This document shows positions 7,612-16,368 of a stretch of DNA of 37,557 bases, in pieces. The notes under the pieces were generated by a model that searched no databases, had not been told where the DNA came from, and saw nothing but the letters and a program-made list of their open reading frames with translations. How positions within the stretch are numbered: position 1 is the stretch's first letter; every line of letters starts with the position of its first letter. The translations under genes were made by a program, and so were the position numbers. This DNA is from Betaproteobacteria bacterium (lineage in GTDB: Bacteria > Pseudomonadota > Gammaproteobacteria > Burkholderiales > SG8-39): NCBI GenBank assembly GCA_016210745.1, contig JACQTO010000206.1:1-37557 (forward strand), read 5' to 3'.

Positions 7612-9036
7612 GTGAAATTGAACACACAGAAAAAATATATCGGATTCCCGGGAAGAATGCTGATCGTCGGATTCGGCGCTGTCGGTCAGGGCTCCCTGCC
7701 GCTGATCCTGCGCCATATCGACATGCGTCCGGAACAGCTCACCATCGTCACAGCCGACGAATCCGGCCGGAACATCGCCGCCGAATACGGCATCAAGTTC
7801 CGGGTCGAGCCGCTGACTGCTGCCAATTACATAGCGATACTCAGGCGCGAACTGGGCCGCGGCGATTTCCTGGTCAACGCCGCCTTCGACGTCTCCAGCA
7901 CCGCGGTGCTCGAGTGGTGCCAGCAAAACGGCGTGCTCTACATCGACGCCTGCCTCGAGCCCTGGCGGGGAGGCCATAGCGACCTCACGGTGCCGGCGTC
8001 TCGCCGCTCCAATTACGCTCATCGCGAGGCGGCGCTGGCGCTCCGCGGCAAATATCCATCGGGGCCGACGGGCATACTCATGCATGGCGCCAACCCGGGG
8101 CTGGTATCGCACCTGGTGAAAGAAGCGCTGCTCACCCTGGCCGCCGATGTCGGCATGAAGCCCGCGCCGCCGCGTACTCGCGCCGACTGGGCGGGACTCG
8201 CCATGCGGCTCAATGTGAAAGTCATTCACGTCGCGGAGCGCGATCACCAGACCACCCGGGCACGCAAGCGCAACGACGAGTTCGTCAATACATGGTCGAG
8301 CGAGGCTTTTTGCGGGGAATCGCTGCAGCCAGCCGAGCTCGGCTGGGGTACGCATGAGCGTCACTGGCCGCGTGACGGCCGCGAATACAATTTCGGTTGC
8401 GGGGCCGCAATCTACCTGGATCGGGCAGGGGTTGCCACGCAGGTACGTTCCTGGGCGCCGTTCGAGGGTTCGTTCCACGGCTGGCTGATCTCCCACGGCG
8501 AGGCCATTTCCATTCCAGACTACCTTACGGTACGCGATGGCGGCAAGGTCCTCTACCGGCCCACTTGTCACTATGCTTACCACCCCTGCGACGACGCCGT
8601 GCTGTCACTGCACGAGTTCTCCGGCAACGGCTGGCGCTTTCCGCCAAAGCAGCGCCTGCTGCGCGAGGAGATCGATGCGGGTTTCGACGAGCTGGGGGTG
8701 CTGCTCATGGGCCACAAGAAGGGCGCCTACTGGTACGGCTCGCAATTGAGCATCGGCGAGGCGCGCAAGCTCTGCCCGCACAACAATGCCACCAGCCTGC
8801 AGGTGAACGCGCCTTTCGTGGCCGCAATCATCTGGGCGCTTCAGAATCCGCGGGCCGGCATCCGCGAACCCGACGAGATCGACTTCCAGGCCATCCTGGA
8901 GATCACGAAGCCTTATCTGGGGGAATTGGTCGGTGCCTACACCGACTGGACCCCGCTTGTCGGGCGCAGCAAGCTCTATCCGGAGGAGATCGACGCCTCC
9001 GACCCGTGGCAGTTCATGAATTTTCGCGTTACCTAG
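7612..9036 (+). CDS. hss: Homospermidine synthase
   Basis: 474 residues, GTG start with AGG just upstream. The protein matches bacterial homospermidine synthase, which makes sym-homospermidine from putrescine (or spermidine plus putrescine) using bound NAD+. Visible features are the N-terminal Rossmann loop GFGAVGQG (residues ~20-27), followed by PLILRHIDM, the middle segment YIDACLEPWRGG, and MHGANPGLVSHLVKEAL. It is a cytosolic polyamine biosynthesis enzyme. ATG at 7657 is a possible alternative start, but it would cut into the strand preceding the dinucleotide loop. The gene is monocistronic with its own promoter and is not functionally linked to the neighbours. Confidence in the family is high from its length and the NAD-loop context. 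Confidence 0.93.
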   Translation: MKLNTQKKYIGFPGRMLIVGFGAVGQGSLPLILRHIDMRPEQLTIVTADESGRNIAAEYGIKFRVEPLTAANYIAILRRELGRGDFLVNAAFDVSSTAVLEWCQQNGVLYIDACLEPWRGGHSDLTVPASRRSNYAHREAALALRGKYPSGPTGILMHGANPGLVSHLVKEALLTLAADVGMKPAPPRTRADWAGLAMRLNVKVIHVAERDHQTTRARKRNDEFVNTWSSEAFCGESLQPAELGWGTHERHWPRDGREYNFGCGAAIYLDRAGVATQVRSWAPFEGSFHGWLISHGEAISIPDYLTVRDGGKVLYRPTCHYAYHPCDDAVLSLHEFSGNGWRFPPKQRLLREEIDAGFDELGVLLMGHKKGAYWYGSQLSIGEARKLCPHNNATSLQVNAPFVAAIIWALQNPRAGIREPDEIDFQAILEITKPYLGELVGAYTDWTPLVGRSKLYPEEIDASDPWQFMNFRVT

Positions 9037-9091
9037 CCGCGTTCACGCGCCTGCGTCCCGTGGGCGCGGCGAATCCCGAGCCAGCCTAGGC

Positions 9092-9190
9092 GGGGCGAAC
9101 CCGAACCAGTAAAGGCAGTCTTGCCGTTTTATCAATCTCCCCTTTTCGTGCAGTTGCATGCAACTGCACGAAAAGGGGAGACGAATTTAG
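9092..9190. repeat. Dispersed intergenic repeat with a 46-bp perfect palindrome
   Basis: Bases 9136-9181 form a perfect, loopless 46-bp palindrome (arm begins TCTCCCCTTTTCGTGCAGTT). The left flank with CGAACC, TTGCCGTTTT and ATCAATCTCCC recurs at 37501-37557, where the window ends inside the left arm. It therefore appears to be a genome-repeated REP-like element. It sits between hss and acylphosphatase, both on the plus strand, and could end the hss transcript as a long hairpin. The rest of 9037-9247 shows no gene. Confidence 0.75.
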
Positions 9191-9247
9191 AAACCAAGTC
9201 TTCGCCCAATTTGTCAACTATAGACTTGTAAGTAACCAACCATCGCC

Positions 9248-9517
9248 ATGGCAAAACATCTGCGCATCACGGGGAGAGTGCAGGGCGTGGGCTTCCGCTA
9301 CTCCATGTGGCGCAAAGCCGTGCAGCTCGGCGTGACCGGCTGGGTCAGAAATTGCCCCGACGGCAGCGTCGAAGCAGTGGTCGACGGCAGCGACGAAGCG
9401 ATCGAGAAGATCATTGCCTGGTCGCGGGCCGGTCCCAGCTCTGCTGATGTGGCTTCAGTAGAGTTGAGCGAGACATCAGGCTCGTTCAGTCGCTTCGAGC
9501 AATTGCCGAGCGCGTGA
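9248..9517 (+). CDS. acyP: Acylphosphatase
   Basis: 89 residues, the usual length of this small ferredoxin-like alpha/beta enzyme that hydrolyses acyl-phosphates such as acetyl- or carbamoyl-phosphate. The active-site loop GRVQGVGFR (residues 9-17) contains the catalytic arginine, and [11 protein letters not shown] contains the catalytic asparagine; both are intact. The start is the ATG at 9248; no strong Shine-Dalgarno is visible. Its 3' end overlaps the 3' end of the convergent wbuC-like gene by 32 bp. It lies just downstream of the palindromic repeat, so a promoter probably lies in 9185-9247, though I cannot define it. Confidence 0.93.
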   Translation: MAKHLRITGRVQGVGFRYSMWRKAVQLGVTGWVRNCPDGSVEAVVDGSDEAIEKIIAWSRAGPSSADVASVELSETSGSFSRFEQLPSA

Positions 9518-10004
9518 CGTCGGCCCCGTCATCAAACAGTCGCTCGAGCGACGCCAGGTAGGCAGTCGCAGCCTCGCTTTTTTCCGCCGGCGCCCAAGGC
9601 GCCAGCTCCGCCTCGCCGAGCGGCACGAACGGTCCTGCTTTCGCCTCGAAAAAAATCGATCCGGGCGTGAGCGCGACCAGCGTGTGATAGATTCCGTGCG
9701 GAACGTTCACGACGTGACGATCGCTGCGGGCATCGAGAAGAGCGCAAAGGTTTATTCCGCCCGTCTCGTCGAAGGCGAGGAAGCCGAAGCGCCCGCGCAG
9801 CACGACAAAGGTCTCATCCTTGCCCGGATCCAGGTGCCGGTGGGGGCGGATATACGAACCCGGTTCGACCGCGTTCAGCAGCCGGTTGCAGGACTCCGCC
9901 GTGCTGGCGTGAAAATTGAAGTTCCTGCGCCCGCGATCCGCCTCGCACGCCTGCTCGGTGAGCGAATCCAGAAAGGCAGCGTCCACGATGCGCACCTCGC
10001 TCAC
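9486..10004 (-). CDS. WbuC-family cupin-fold metalloprotein
   Basis: About 172 residues. The start chosen is the GTG whose last bases overlap the dnaE stop in a GTGA junction (10001-10004), implying translational coupling to dnaE; a longer frame exists but runs inside dnaE. The sequence matches the WbuC family: [28 protein letters not shown], then [20 protein letters not shown], and [10 protein letters not shown]. Two histidines in PHRH, a glutamate in DETF and the later H in HGIYHT look like a cupin metal site. WbuC proteins are associated with O-antigen or polysaccharide loci in enterics, but the reaction is not established; here there is no such cluster. The 3' end overlaps acylphosphatase on the other strand by 32 bp. 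Confidence 0.85.
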   Translation of the reverse strand: MSEVRIVDAAFLDSLTEQACEADRGRRNFNFHASTAESCNRLLNAVEPGSYIRPHRHLDPGKDETFVVLRGRFGFLAFDETGGINLCALLDARSDRHVVNVPHGIYHTLVALTPGSIFFEAKAGPFVPLGEAELAPWAPAEKSEAATAYLASLERLFDDGADVTRSAIARSD

Positions 10005-13000
10005 GAGTACAGAACCTCGACGTTCTCCGGCTGCAGCCATTCGCGCAACGATGCGAGCAGGCGCTCGTCCAGGTTGACGCGCCAGTCCTCGCCAAGGCGC
10101 ATCTCGACGCTCGCCTCGCCGCTGCGGTAGACGATCGCCACCGGGCATGGCCCCCGGCAATACGGTGCGAGCAGCGTCTTGAGCTTGACCGCCGCAGCCG
10201 GGCCGGCGGACGTCGCCGCGCCATTCATCGACAGGCGCATCAGGCGCGCGAATCGCCCGCGCGCTGTCGCCAGATCGAGGATGCGCTCGGCAGTGACGCG
10301 CAGGAAAACCGATTCACCGTCGTCGTCGGAGGCGCGTCGCACCTGGCGGACCTTGACCTCGAATACCAGCAGCGCGTCCTCCTTGACGATATCACGGTAT
10401 TTCTCGAACACCTCCGGATACACCGACACTTCCTGGCGCGCCAAACCGTCGCCCAGGTCGATGATCATCATCCGCCCGCTTTGAGAGCGTTGCGCGCGCA
10501 CCGATTCGACCACCCCGGCGATGAGCTGGGTGCGCACCCCGTCGTCGCCCTCGCCCGCCGGAGCGAGGTTGCGCAGGTCGCCGCGGATGAAGCCGCGGAT
10601 CTGCTCGCGGCAGGCGTTGAATGGATGGCCGCTGAAGTAATAGCCGAGCACGGATTTCTCCTGCTGCAGGCGCTCGGCCTCGCTCCAGCGCGGCTTGTCG
10701 ACCAGCGCGGGACGATGCGCGTGCGCATCCTCCCCGGCGCCAAACAGGCTCACCTGTCGCGCGTCGCGCTCGGCCTGCTCGGCCGCCTCCAGCGCTATGC
10801 CGACCGAGGCGAGAAGGCTCGCCCGGTGGTCATTGATCGAATCGAAGGCCCCGGCGCGCACGAGCGCCTCGATCACGCGCCTGTTGACGATGCGCTTGTC
10901 GACCCGGGCGCAGAAGTCGAACAGGTCGCCGAACGGTCCGCCCTCTTGGCCGTCCCCGCCGGAACGGGCTTTTACGATGTTGGCGATCGCCGATTCGCCG
11001 GTCCCCTTGATCGCCCCCAGGCCGTAGCGAATGGTCTTCGCATCCACCGGAACAAAACGGTAAGCGCCGGCGTTGATGTCCGGCGGCAGCAGCTTAAGAC
11101 CGTTCGCCACGCCGTCGTCGTAGAACTGATGCACCTTGTCGGTATCGTCCATCACCGCGGACATGTTGGCCGCCATGAAGGCCGCGGCGTGGTGCGCCTT
11201 GAGATAAGCGGTCTGATAGGCAACCAGGGCGTAGGCTGCGGCATGCGACTTGTTGAAGCCGTAGCCGGCGAATTTCTCCATCAGGTTGAACAGCTCGTTC
11301 GCGGTGTGGTTGGCGACACCGTTCTTCATTGCGCCTTCGACGAAGATCGAGCGCTGCAGCGCCATCTCCTCGGGCATCTTCTTGCCCATCGCGCGGCGCA
11401 GCAGATCCGCGGCGCCAAGCGAATAGCCGCCGATCACCTGTGCGATCTGCATCACCTGTTCCTGGTACACCATGACGCCGTAGGTGGGCCCGAGTATGGG
11501 CTCGAGGCGCGGATCCAGATATTGCACGCTCTGGCGGCCGTTCTTGCGCTCGATGAAATCCGGAATCAGGTCCATCGGGCCCGGGCGATACAGCGCCACC
11601 AGCGCGATGATGTCCTCGAAACGGTCCGGATGCGCCCGCTTGAGCAGATCGCGCATGCCGCGCGATTCGAATTGGAACACCGCGGTCGTATTCGAACTGG
11701 AGAAGATCGAGTAGGCCGCCGGGTCGTCGAGCGGCAGCCTCTCCAGCGAAAAATCGCACTGTCCGGCTTCGCGAAGAGAGCGCAGGGTCCAATCGATGAT
11801 GGTGAGCGTAGTCAGGCCGAGGAAATCGAACTTCACCAGGCCGACTTTCTCGATGTCCTTCATGTCGAACTGCGACACCACGCTGCCGGCGCCCTGCGCG
11901 GCATACAGAGGGCAGAAATCGGTGAGCTTGCCCGGCGCAATAAGCACGCCGCCCGCGTGCATGCCGACATTGCGCGTCAAGCCCTCGAGCTGCCCCGCAA
12001 GCGCAAGAAGTTCGCGCGTCTCTTCCTCGGCCTGTTCGCGCTCGCGCAGCCGCGGTTCCATGTCCCGCGCCATGGCGAGCGTGATCAGCTTGCCGGGTTG
12101 AAACGGGATGAGCTTGGCGAGTTCGTCGGTGCGGTTGTAGCCCCATTCCATGACGCGTCCGACGTCGCGCACCACGGCCTTGGCGGCCATGGTGCCGAAA
12201 GTCGCGATTTGCGACACCGAGTCCTTGCCGTATTTCTGCTTGACGTAGTCGATCACGCGGTCGCGCCCGTCCTGGCAGAAATCGATGTCGAAATCGGGCA
12301 TCGATACGCGCTCGGGATTCAGAAAACGCTCGAACAGCAGGTCGTAGCGCAGCGGATCCAGGTCGGTGATCCCGAGCGCGTAAGCCACCAATGATCCGGC
12401 GCCGGATCCGCGTCCCGGGCCGACGGGAACGTCGTTGCTCTTGGCCCAGATGATAAAGTCGGCGACGATCAGGAAGTAGCCGGCAAAGCCCATTTGGATG
12501 ATGGTCGCCAGCTCGAAGCCGAGCCGCTCGCGATAGCGCGGCGATTCGTTGGCGCGCACTGGAGCTTCCGGAAACAGGGCCGCCAGTCGCCGCTCCAGGC
12601 CGGCATGGGCCTGCTCGGCGAGATACTCCTCCAGACTGGTGCCCCCGGGTGTCGGAAAGCGCGGCAGCTTGCTCTTGCCCAGTTCCAGCTCCAGGCTGCA
12701 GCGCTTGGCGATCTCCACCGAGTTCGCCAGCGCCTCGGGCAGATCGGCAAACAGCGCGGCCATTTCCGCCTGGCTCATGAAGTAGCTTTGCGCCGTGAAC
12801 GTGCGCGGCCGCCGCTGGTCGGAAAGCACATAGCCCTCGGCGATGCAGACGCGCGCCTCATGCGCGAGGAATTCGCTTGAGCGCATGAACTGTACCGGAT
12901 GCGTGGCCACCACCGGCAGCTCGAGCTGGCCGGCCAGCCTGAGCGCACCTTGAACGTAGTTTTCGGTTTGCGGGGCACCGGCGCGCTGCAGCTCCACGTA

Positions 13001-13495
13001 GAAGCGCCCGGGAAACAGCCGCGCCCATTCGGATGCCAGCCGCTCGGCATTCCCGGCTTGGTCCTGCACCAGCGCCGCGCCCACGTCGCCGTGCAGCGCC
13101 CCCGAGAGCGCGATCAGGCCCTCGGTTCCCGGCTCGGAGAACCAGGCCTTGCGGATTTCCGCCCGGCCTCGGTAAGCATTCTCCAGCCAAGCGCGCGACA
13201 ACAGCTCCGAGAGGCGCAGGTAGCCCGCGCGCGACTGCACCAGCAGGAGGAGCCGGTGCGGCTTGTCGCGCTCGGATTCGTTTTCGATCCAGACATCGCA
13301 GCCGATGATCGGCTTCACGCCGTGTTCGCGCGCCGCCTTGTAGAACTTGACCATGCCGAACAGGTTGGCAAGGTCAGTGATGGCAAGGGCCGGCATCGCA
13401 TCCTCCGCCGCCCGCGCCACGGCATCGTCGATGCGAACGATGCCGTCGGTGACGGAGAACTCGCTGTGAAGCCTGAGATGGATGAACTGGGTCAT
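10001..13495 (-). CDS. dnaE: DNA polymerase III alpha subunit
   Basis: 1164 residues (E. coli DnaE is 1160), ATG start. This is the catalytic polymerase of the replicative holoenzyme. Domains in order are an N-terminal PHP domain (FIHLRLHSEFSVTDG); the polymerase palm with PVGPGRGSGAGSLVAYALGI and the catalytic aspartates in PDFDIDF around residue 400; a fingers/beta-binding region with FGYGFNKSHA-like FAGYGFNKSHAAAYALVAYQ; and an OB-fold region near residue 1000. A likely beta-clamp-binding motif QVSLFG is at about residue 920. The gene reads leftward, is coupled to wbuC, and has a TAGAAT -10-like box ~19 bp upstream of its ATG without a good -35. No truncation is seen. Confidence 0.97.
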   Translation of the reverse strand: MTQFIHLRLHSEFSVTDGIVRIDDAVARAAEDAMPALAITDLANLFGMVKFYKAAREHGVKPIIGCDVWIENESERDKPHRLLLLVQSRAGYLRLSELLSRAWLENAYRGRAEIRKAWFSEPGTEGLIALSGALHGDVGAALVQDQAGNAERLASEWARLFPGRFYVELQRAGAPQTENYVQGALRLAGQLELPVVATHPVQFMRSSEFLAHEARVCIAEGYVLSDQRRPRTFTAQSYFMSQAEMAALFADLPEALANSVEIAKRCSLELELGKSKLPRFPTPGGTSLEEYLAEQAHAGLERRLAALFPEAPVRANESPRYRERLGFELATIIQMGFAGYFLIVADFIIWAKSNDVPVGPGRGSGAGSLVAYALGITDLDPLRYDLLFERFLNPERVSMPDFDIDFCQDGRDRVIDYVKQKYGKDSVSQIATFGTMAAKAVVRDVGRVMEWGYNRTDELAKLIPFQPGKLITLAMARDMEPRLREREQAEEETRELLALAGQLEGLTRNVGMHAGGVLIAPGKLTDFCPLYAAQGAGSVVSQFDMKDIEKVGLVKFDFLGLTTLTIIDWTLRSLREAGQCDFSLERLPLDDPAAYSIFSSSNTTAVFQFESRGMRDLLKRAHPDRFEDIIALVALYRPGPMDLIPDFIERKNGRQSVQYLDPRLEPILGPTYGVMVYQEQVMQIAQVIGGYSLGAADLLRRAMGKKMPEEMALQRSIFVEGAMKNGVANHTANELFNLMEKFAGYGFNKSHAAAYALVAYQTAYLKAHHAAAFMAANMSAVMDDTDKVHQFYDDGVANGLKLLPPDINAGAYRFVPVDAKTIRYGLGAIKGTGESAIANIVKARSGGDGQEGGPFGDLFDFCARVDKRIVNRRVIEALVRAGAFDSINDHRASLLASVGIALEAAEQAERDARQVSLFGAGEDAHAHRPALVDKPRWSEAERLQQEKSVLGYYFSGHPFNACREQIRGFIRGDLRNLAPAGEGDDGVRTQLIAGVVESVRAQRSQSGRMMIIDLGDGLARQEVSVYPEVFEKYRDIVKEDALLVFEVKVRQVRRASDDDGESVFLRVTAERILDLATARGRFARLMRLSMNGAATSAGPAAAVKLKTLLAPYCRGPCPVAIVYRSGEASVEMRLGEDWRVNLDERLLASLREWLQPENVEVLYS

Positions 13496-13816
13496 GGACG
13501 GTGCAGTTGAAAAATTCTACACCCCTCGGCGGTCCGGCAGGCGCGGCTTGCGCGACCTGAGCGATCGAGTATCGATCTGAAAAATCCTATGCTTGACGCA
13601 TGCGCTTGTCTTGGAGTTCAGCAAGCCTTGGAGCAGCCCCTCACTCGCAAGACAAGGGAATCTTCTCGGGTCGAAATCAATCAAAATCGAAAGTCCGTTA
13701 GCGAACGCCGGCAAGAACCGTCGGCGCGTTTGGAATGGTATTTCATTGGTGGGGCTTGATATATCGGCGTCGCGCGCCGCCAACGCCAACCTGAGATTTT
13801 CGGAGGACAAGCCGTT
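13496..13816. other. Divergent intergenic region between dnaE and doxX
   Basis: 321 bp with no convincing gene; short open frames on both strands lack family resemblance and ribosome-binding sites. It should hold the dnaE promoter (TAGAAT at 13514-13519 on the minus strand) and the doxX ribosome-binding site CGGAGGA (13801-13807). No repeats or strong hairpins were noticed. Confidence 0.4.
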
Positions 13817-14224
13817 ATGACCGCTATGCAGCTCTATCTTCCCCTGGCAGGCCGCCTTTTGCTCGCGCTCCTCTTTCTGCTTTCCGGATTCGAGAAGATC
13901 ACCGGCTTCACCGGCACCGCCGGCTACATCGCCGCCAAGGGCCTGCCCTTGCCGCAGTTCGCCGCCGCCGGCGCCATCGTCTTCGAGCTGGCGGGCAGCG
14001 TCATGCTCGTTCTGGGCTGGAAGGCGCGCTGGGGCGCTCTGCTATTATTCATCTTCACCGTGATCGCCACCGTCTTCTTCCACAATTTCTGGGCGGTGCC
14101 CGCGGATCAGTCGACCAACCAGATGATCCACTTCATGAAAAACCTCGCCATCATGGGCGGCCTGCTCTACGTCATGGCCTACGGCAGCGGCGGCATGAGC
14201 GTGGACGGCGAGAAATCGGCTTGA
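13817..14224 (+). CDS. DoxX family membrane protein
   Basis: 135 residues with four TM helices. The DoxX/DoxD-type signature is visible: an N-terminal helix GRLLLALLFLLSGFEKITGF, a middle helix rich in small residues (FELAGSVMLVLGW), the loop FHNFWAV, and HFMKNLAIMGGLL near the C-terminus. The ATG at 13817 is preceded by CGGAGGA. DoxX proteins are linked to respiratory quinone or thiosulfate metabolism and oxidative stress in various bacteria, but the role of this paralogue cannot be given. Its TGA overlaps the TTG start of the EamA transporter gene. Confidence 0.88.
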   Translation: MTAMQLYLPLAGRLLLALLFLLSGFEKITGFTGTAGYIAAKGLPLPQFAAAGAIVFELAGSVMLVLGWKARWGALLLFIFTVIATVFFHNFWAVPADQSTNQMIHFMKNLAIMGGLLYVMAYGSGGMSVDGEKSA

Positions 14225-15150
14225 GCCGCGAGGCCGGCGCATCGACTCGCACGGATGCGACGGTCCTCCCGGGCAGCCGAGCGGCCGATCCGCGGGCCTC
14301 TCGCGCCCTTGCCTTCGCGGTGCTCCTCCTCGGCGGGATCGCGATCGCGTTCTCGCCCATTTTCGTCCGATTGGCCGAGGTGGGCCCGATGGCAAGCGCC
14401 TTCTGGCGCGTGGCGCTTGCTGCTCCGTTCCTGATCGCTTGGTCGCTGTGGGACCGGCGGCCAAGCGCGCCTGGCGCCTCCTCCACAGCCCCCATCGCCC
14501 TCGCTGGCCTGTGCTTTGCCTGCGATCTCGCCTTCTGGCACCTGTCGATCGTCTATACCTCGGTCGCCAACGCGACCCTGCTGTCCAACTTCGCCCCCAT
14601 CTTCGTCACCCTCGGCGCTTGGCTGATCTACCGCCAGCGCGTGACGCGATCGTTCCTGCTCGCGCTCGGCATCGCCATCGCCGGCGCCGCGCTCCTCGCA
14701 GGTCCCAACTTTTCCCGCGGCGGCAGCCAGTTCACCGGCGACATGCTCGGAATCGTCACCGCCTTTTTCTACGGCAGCTACCTACTCGCGATCTGGAAGG
14801 CGCGTAACACCGGCTCCACCTCGCGCATCATGGCAATCAGCTCTTCGATCACCGCAGTGCTGCTCCTGCCCGTTGCGCTTGCCTTCGAGCCGACCCTGCT
14901 GCCGCCGACCCTGACTGGATGGCTGATGCTGTTTGGACTGGCCCTCATTTGCCAGGTAGCGGGTCAAAGCCTGATCGCCTATGCCATGGCGCACCTGCCC
15001 GCGTCGCTGTCCTCGCTCAGCCTCCTGATTCAGCCGGTGTGCGCAGCCGCCTACGCCTGGGTATTGCTCGGAGAGTCGATCAGCGCGACGCAATTTGCCG
15101 GCGGCGCGATCGTGCTGGCGGGGATTTACCTCGCCCGGCGCAGCGGCTAG
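14221..15150 (+). CDS. EamA/DMT family transporter
   Basis: 309 residues with a polar N-terminal tail of ~30 residues followed by ten TM helices arranged as two EamA repeats. Typical features are FSPIFVRLAEVGPMASAFWR in helix 1-2, the VANATLLSNFAPIFVTL segment, and in the second half AYAMAHLPASLSSLSLLIQPV and LGESISATQFAGGAIVLAGI. The substrate is unknown; the family exports metabolites or amino acids. The start is the TTG at 14221 within a TTGA overlap with doxX, an unusual coupling codon that recurs at the ATPase-pcnB junction. A 13-bp hairpin follows 33 bp after the stop. Confidence 0.88.
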   Translation: MSREAGASTRTDATVLPGSRAADPRASRALAFAVLLLGGIAIAFSPIFVRLAEVGPMASAFWRVALAAPFLIAWSLWDRRPSAPGASSTAPIALAGLCFACDLAFWHLSIVYTSVANATLLSNFAPIFVTLGAWLIYRQRVTRSFLLALGIAIAGAALLAGPNFSRGGSQFTGDMLGIVTAFFYGSYLLAIWKARNTGSTSRIMAISSSITAVLLLPVALAFEPTLLPPTLTGWLMLFGLALICQVAGQSLIAYAMAHLPASLSSLSLLIQPVCAAAYAWVLLGESISATQFAGGAIVLAGIYLARRSG

Positions 15151-15183
15151 CCGGGCGATCTCGGAGGAAATAGCACCCAACAT

Positions 15184-15214
15184 TGCAATTCTTCCACGTC
15201 ATGGAAGAATTGCA
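15184..15214. terminator. Perfect 13-bp hairpin between convergent eamA and purM
   Basis: Stem TGCAATTCTTCCA / TGGAAGAATTGCA with loop CGTCA lies 33 bp past the eamA stop and 55 bp past the purM stop. There is no U-tract on either side. Its AT-rich perfect stem suggests a bidirectional transcription or mRNA end. Confidence 0.4.
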
Positions 15215-15269
15215 TGGTTCGATTCCGCTCGGCGCGCTGGTCACGGCCATTGCGAAGAAAGGGTAGCGG

Positions 15270-16310
15270 TCAGACGACGACGGTTTGCGCTTCCCCACTC
15301 TCGCGCGGCTGCACCTTGCCGATGCGATAGACCGTCTCGCCAGCGGCGGAGAGCACTCGCATGGCCGGCTCGGCGAATTCTGGTGCAACAATCACCACCA
15401 TGCCGATACCGCAATTGAAGACGCGGTGCATCTCGGCATCGGCGATGTCGCCCTCGCGCTGCAGCCACCGGAACAGCGGCGGCTGCGGCCAGGCCGAGCG
15501 CTCGAGCACGGCCTTGACCTCGCCGGGCAGCACGCGCGGCACGTTCTCGACCAATCCGCCACCGGTGATGTGGGCCAGGCCCTTGACCTCGATCGCCTTC
15601 ATGAGCGCGAGCAGCGGCTTGACGTAGATGCGTGTCGGCTCGAGCAGTGCCTGACCGAGCGTGTGCCCCTCGAAATCGGCTTTCAAGTCCGCCCCCGATC
15701 GCTCCAGCACGCGGCGTATCAGAGAGTAACCGTTGGAATGCGCGCCGCTCGAGGCCAGGCCGATCAGGGCGTCGCCCGGCGCGATCTTGCGCCCGTTGAT
15801 GATGTTGTCCTTTTCGACTACGCCGACCGCGAATCCGGCAAGGTCGTATTCGCCTTCAGGATACATCCCCGGCATCTCCGCAGTCTCGCCGCCGATCAGC
15901 GCGCATCCAGCCTGCTCGCAGCCGCGCGCGATGCCGCTCACGACCTCGGATGCGACGCCGACATCGAGCTTGCCGCAAGCGAAATAGTCTAGAAAGAACA
16001 GCGGCTCGGCACCCTGCACCAGGATATCGTTGACGCTCATAGCGACCAGATCGATGCCGATGCTGTCGTGCTTGCCGAGTTGGAACGCGAGTTTCAGTTT
16101 GGTGCCGACGCCGTCGGTGCCCGACACCAGCACCGGTTCACGGTAGCCCTTGGGGATCTGGAACGAGGCCCCGAAGCCGCCGATGCCCGCCAGCACCTCG
16201 GGCCGCAGGGTGCGCTTGGCAAAGGGCTTGATCGCCTCGACGAGAGCGTCACCCGCGTCGATATCGACCCCGGCGTGGCGGTAGGAAAGCGGTTCGCGCG
16301 TTGGTTTCAA
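15270..16310 (-). CDS. purM: Phosphoribosylformylglycinamidine cyclo-ligase (AIR synthetase)
   Basis: 346 residues (E. coli 345). It catalyses ATP-dependent closure of FGAM to aminoimidazole ribotide, step five of purine synthesis. Family blocks are [16 protein letters not shown] at the N-terminus, [76 protein letters not shown] and FNCGIGMVV. The start codon appears to be TTG at 16310, since no in-frame ATG or GTG lies nearby upstream and the alignment with E. coli begins here. It is transcribed divergently from the AI-2E permease gene, with ~58 bp between them. Confidence 0.96.
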   Translation of the reverse strand: MKPTREPLSYRHAGVDIDAGDALVEAIKPFAKRTLRPEVLAGIGGFGASFQIPKGYREPVLVSGTDGVGTKLKLAFQLGKHDSIGIDLVAMSVNDILVQGAEPLFFLDYFACGKLDVGVASEVVSGIARGCEQAGCALIGGETAEMPGMYPEGEYDLAGFAVGVVEKDNIINGRKIAPGDALIGLASSGAHSNGYSLIRRVLERSGADLKADFEGHTLGQALLEPTRIYVKPLLALMKAIEVKGLAHITGGGLVENVPRVLPGEVKAVLERSAWPQPPLFRWLQREGDIADAEMHRVFNCGIGMVVIVAPEFAEPAMRVLSAAGETVYRIGKVQPRESGEAQTVVV

Positions 16311-16368
16311 GTTGAGTAGCCGCGATGATGCAAGTAAAGTGCTGAATTCGGCTCAAATTGTAATCGAA

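Noticed and set aside
10481..12394. 637-codon plus-strand open frame antisense to dnaE
   Set aside because: Shadow frame of a GC-rich gene; its composition is typical of antisense translation and it lacks a recognisable domain.
13593..13820. 75-codon frame ending in the doxX start
   Set aside because: No ribosome-binding site and no family resemblance; the region is better read as the dnaE-doxX intergenic gap.
15216..15226. GGTTCGATTCC, resembling a tRNA T-loop, just after the 15184-15214 hairpin
   Set aside because: The flanking bases do not form a T-stem and no acceptor or anticodon arm can be drawn; chance match.
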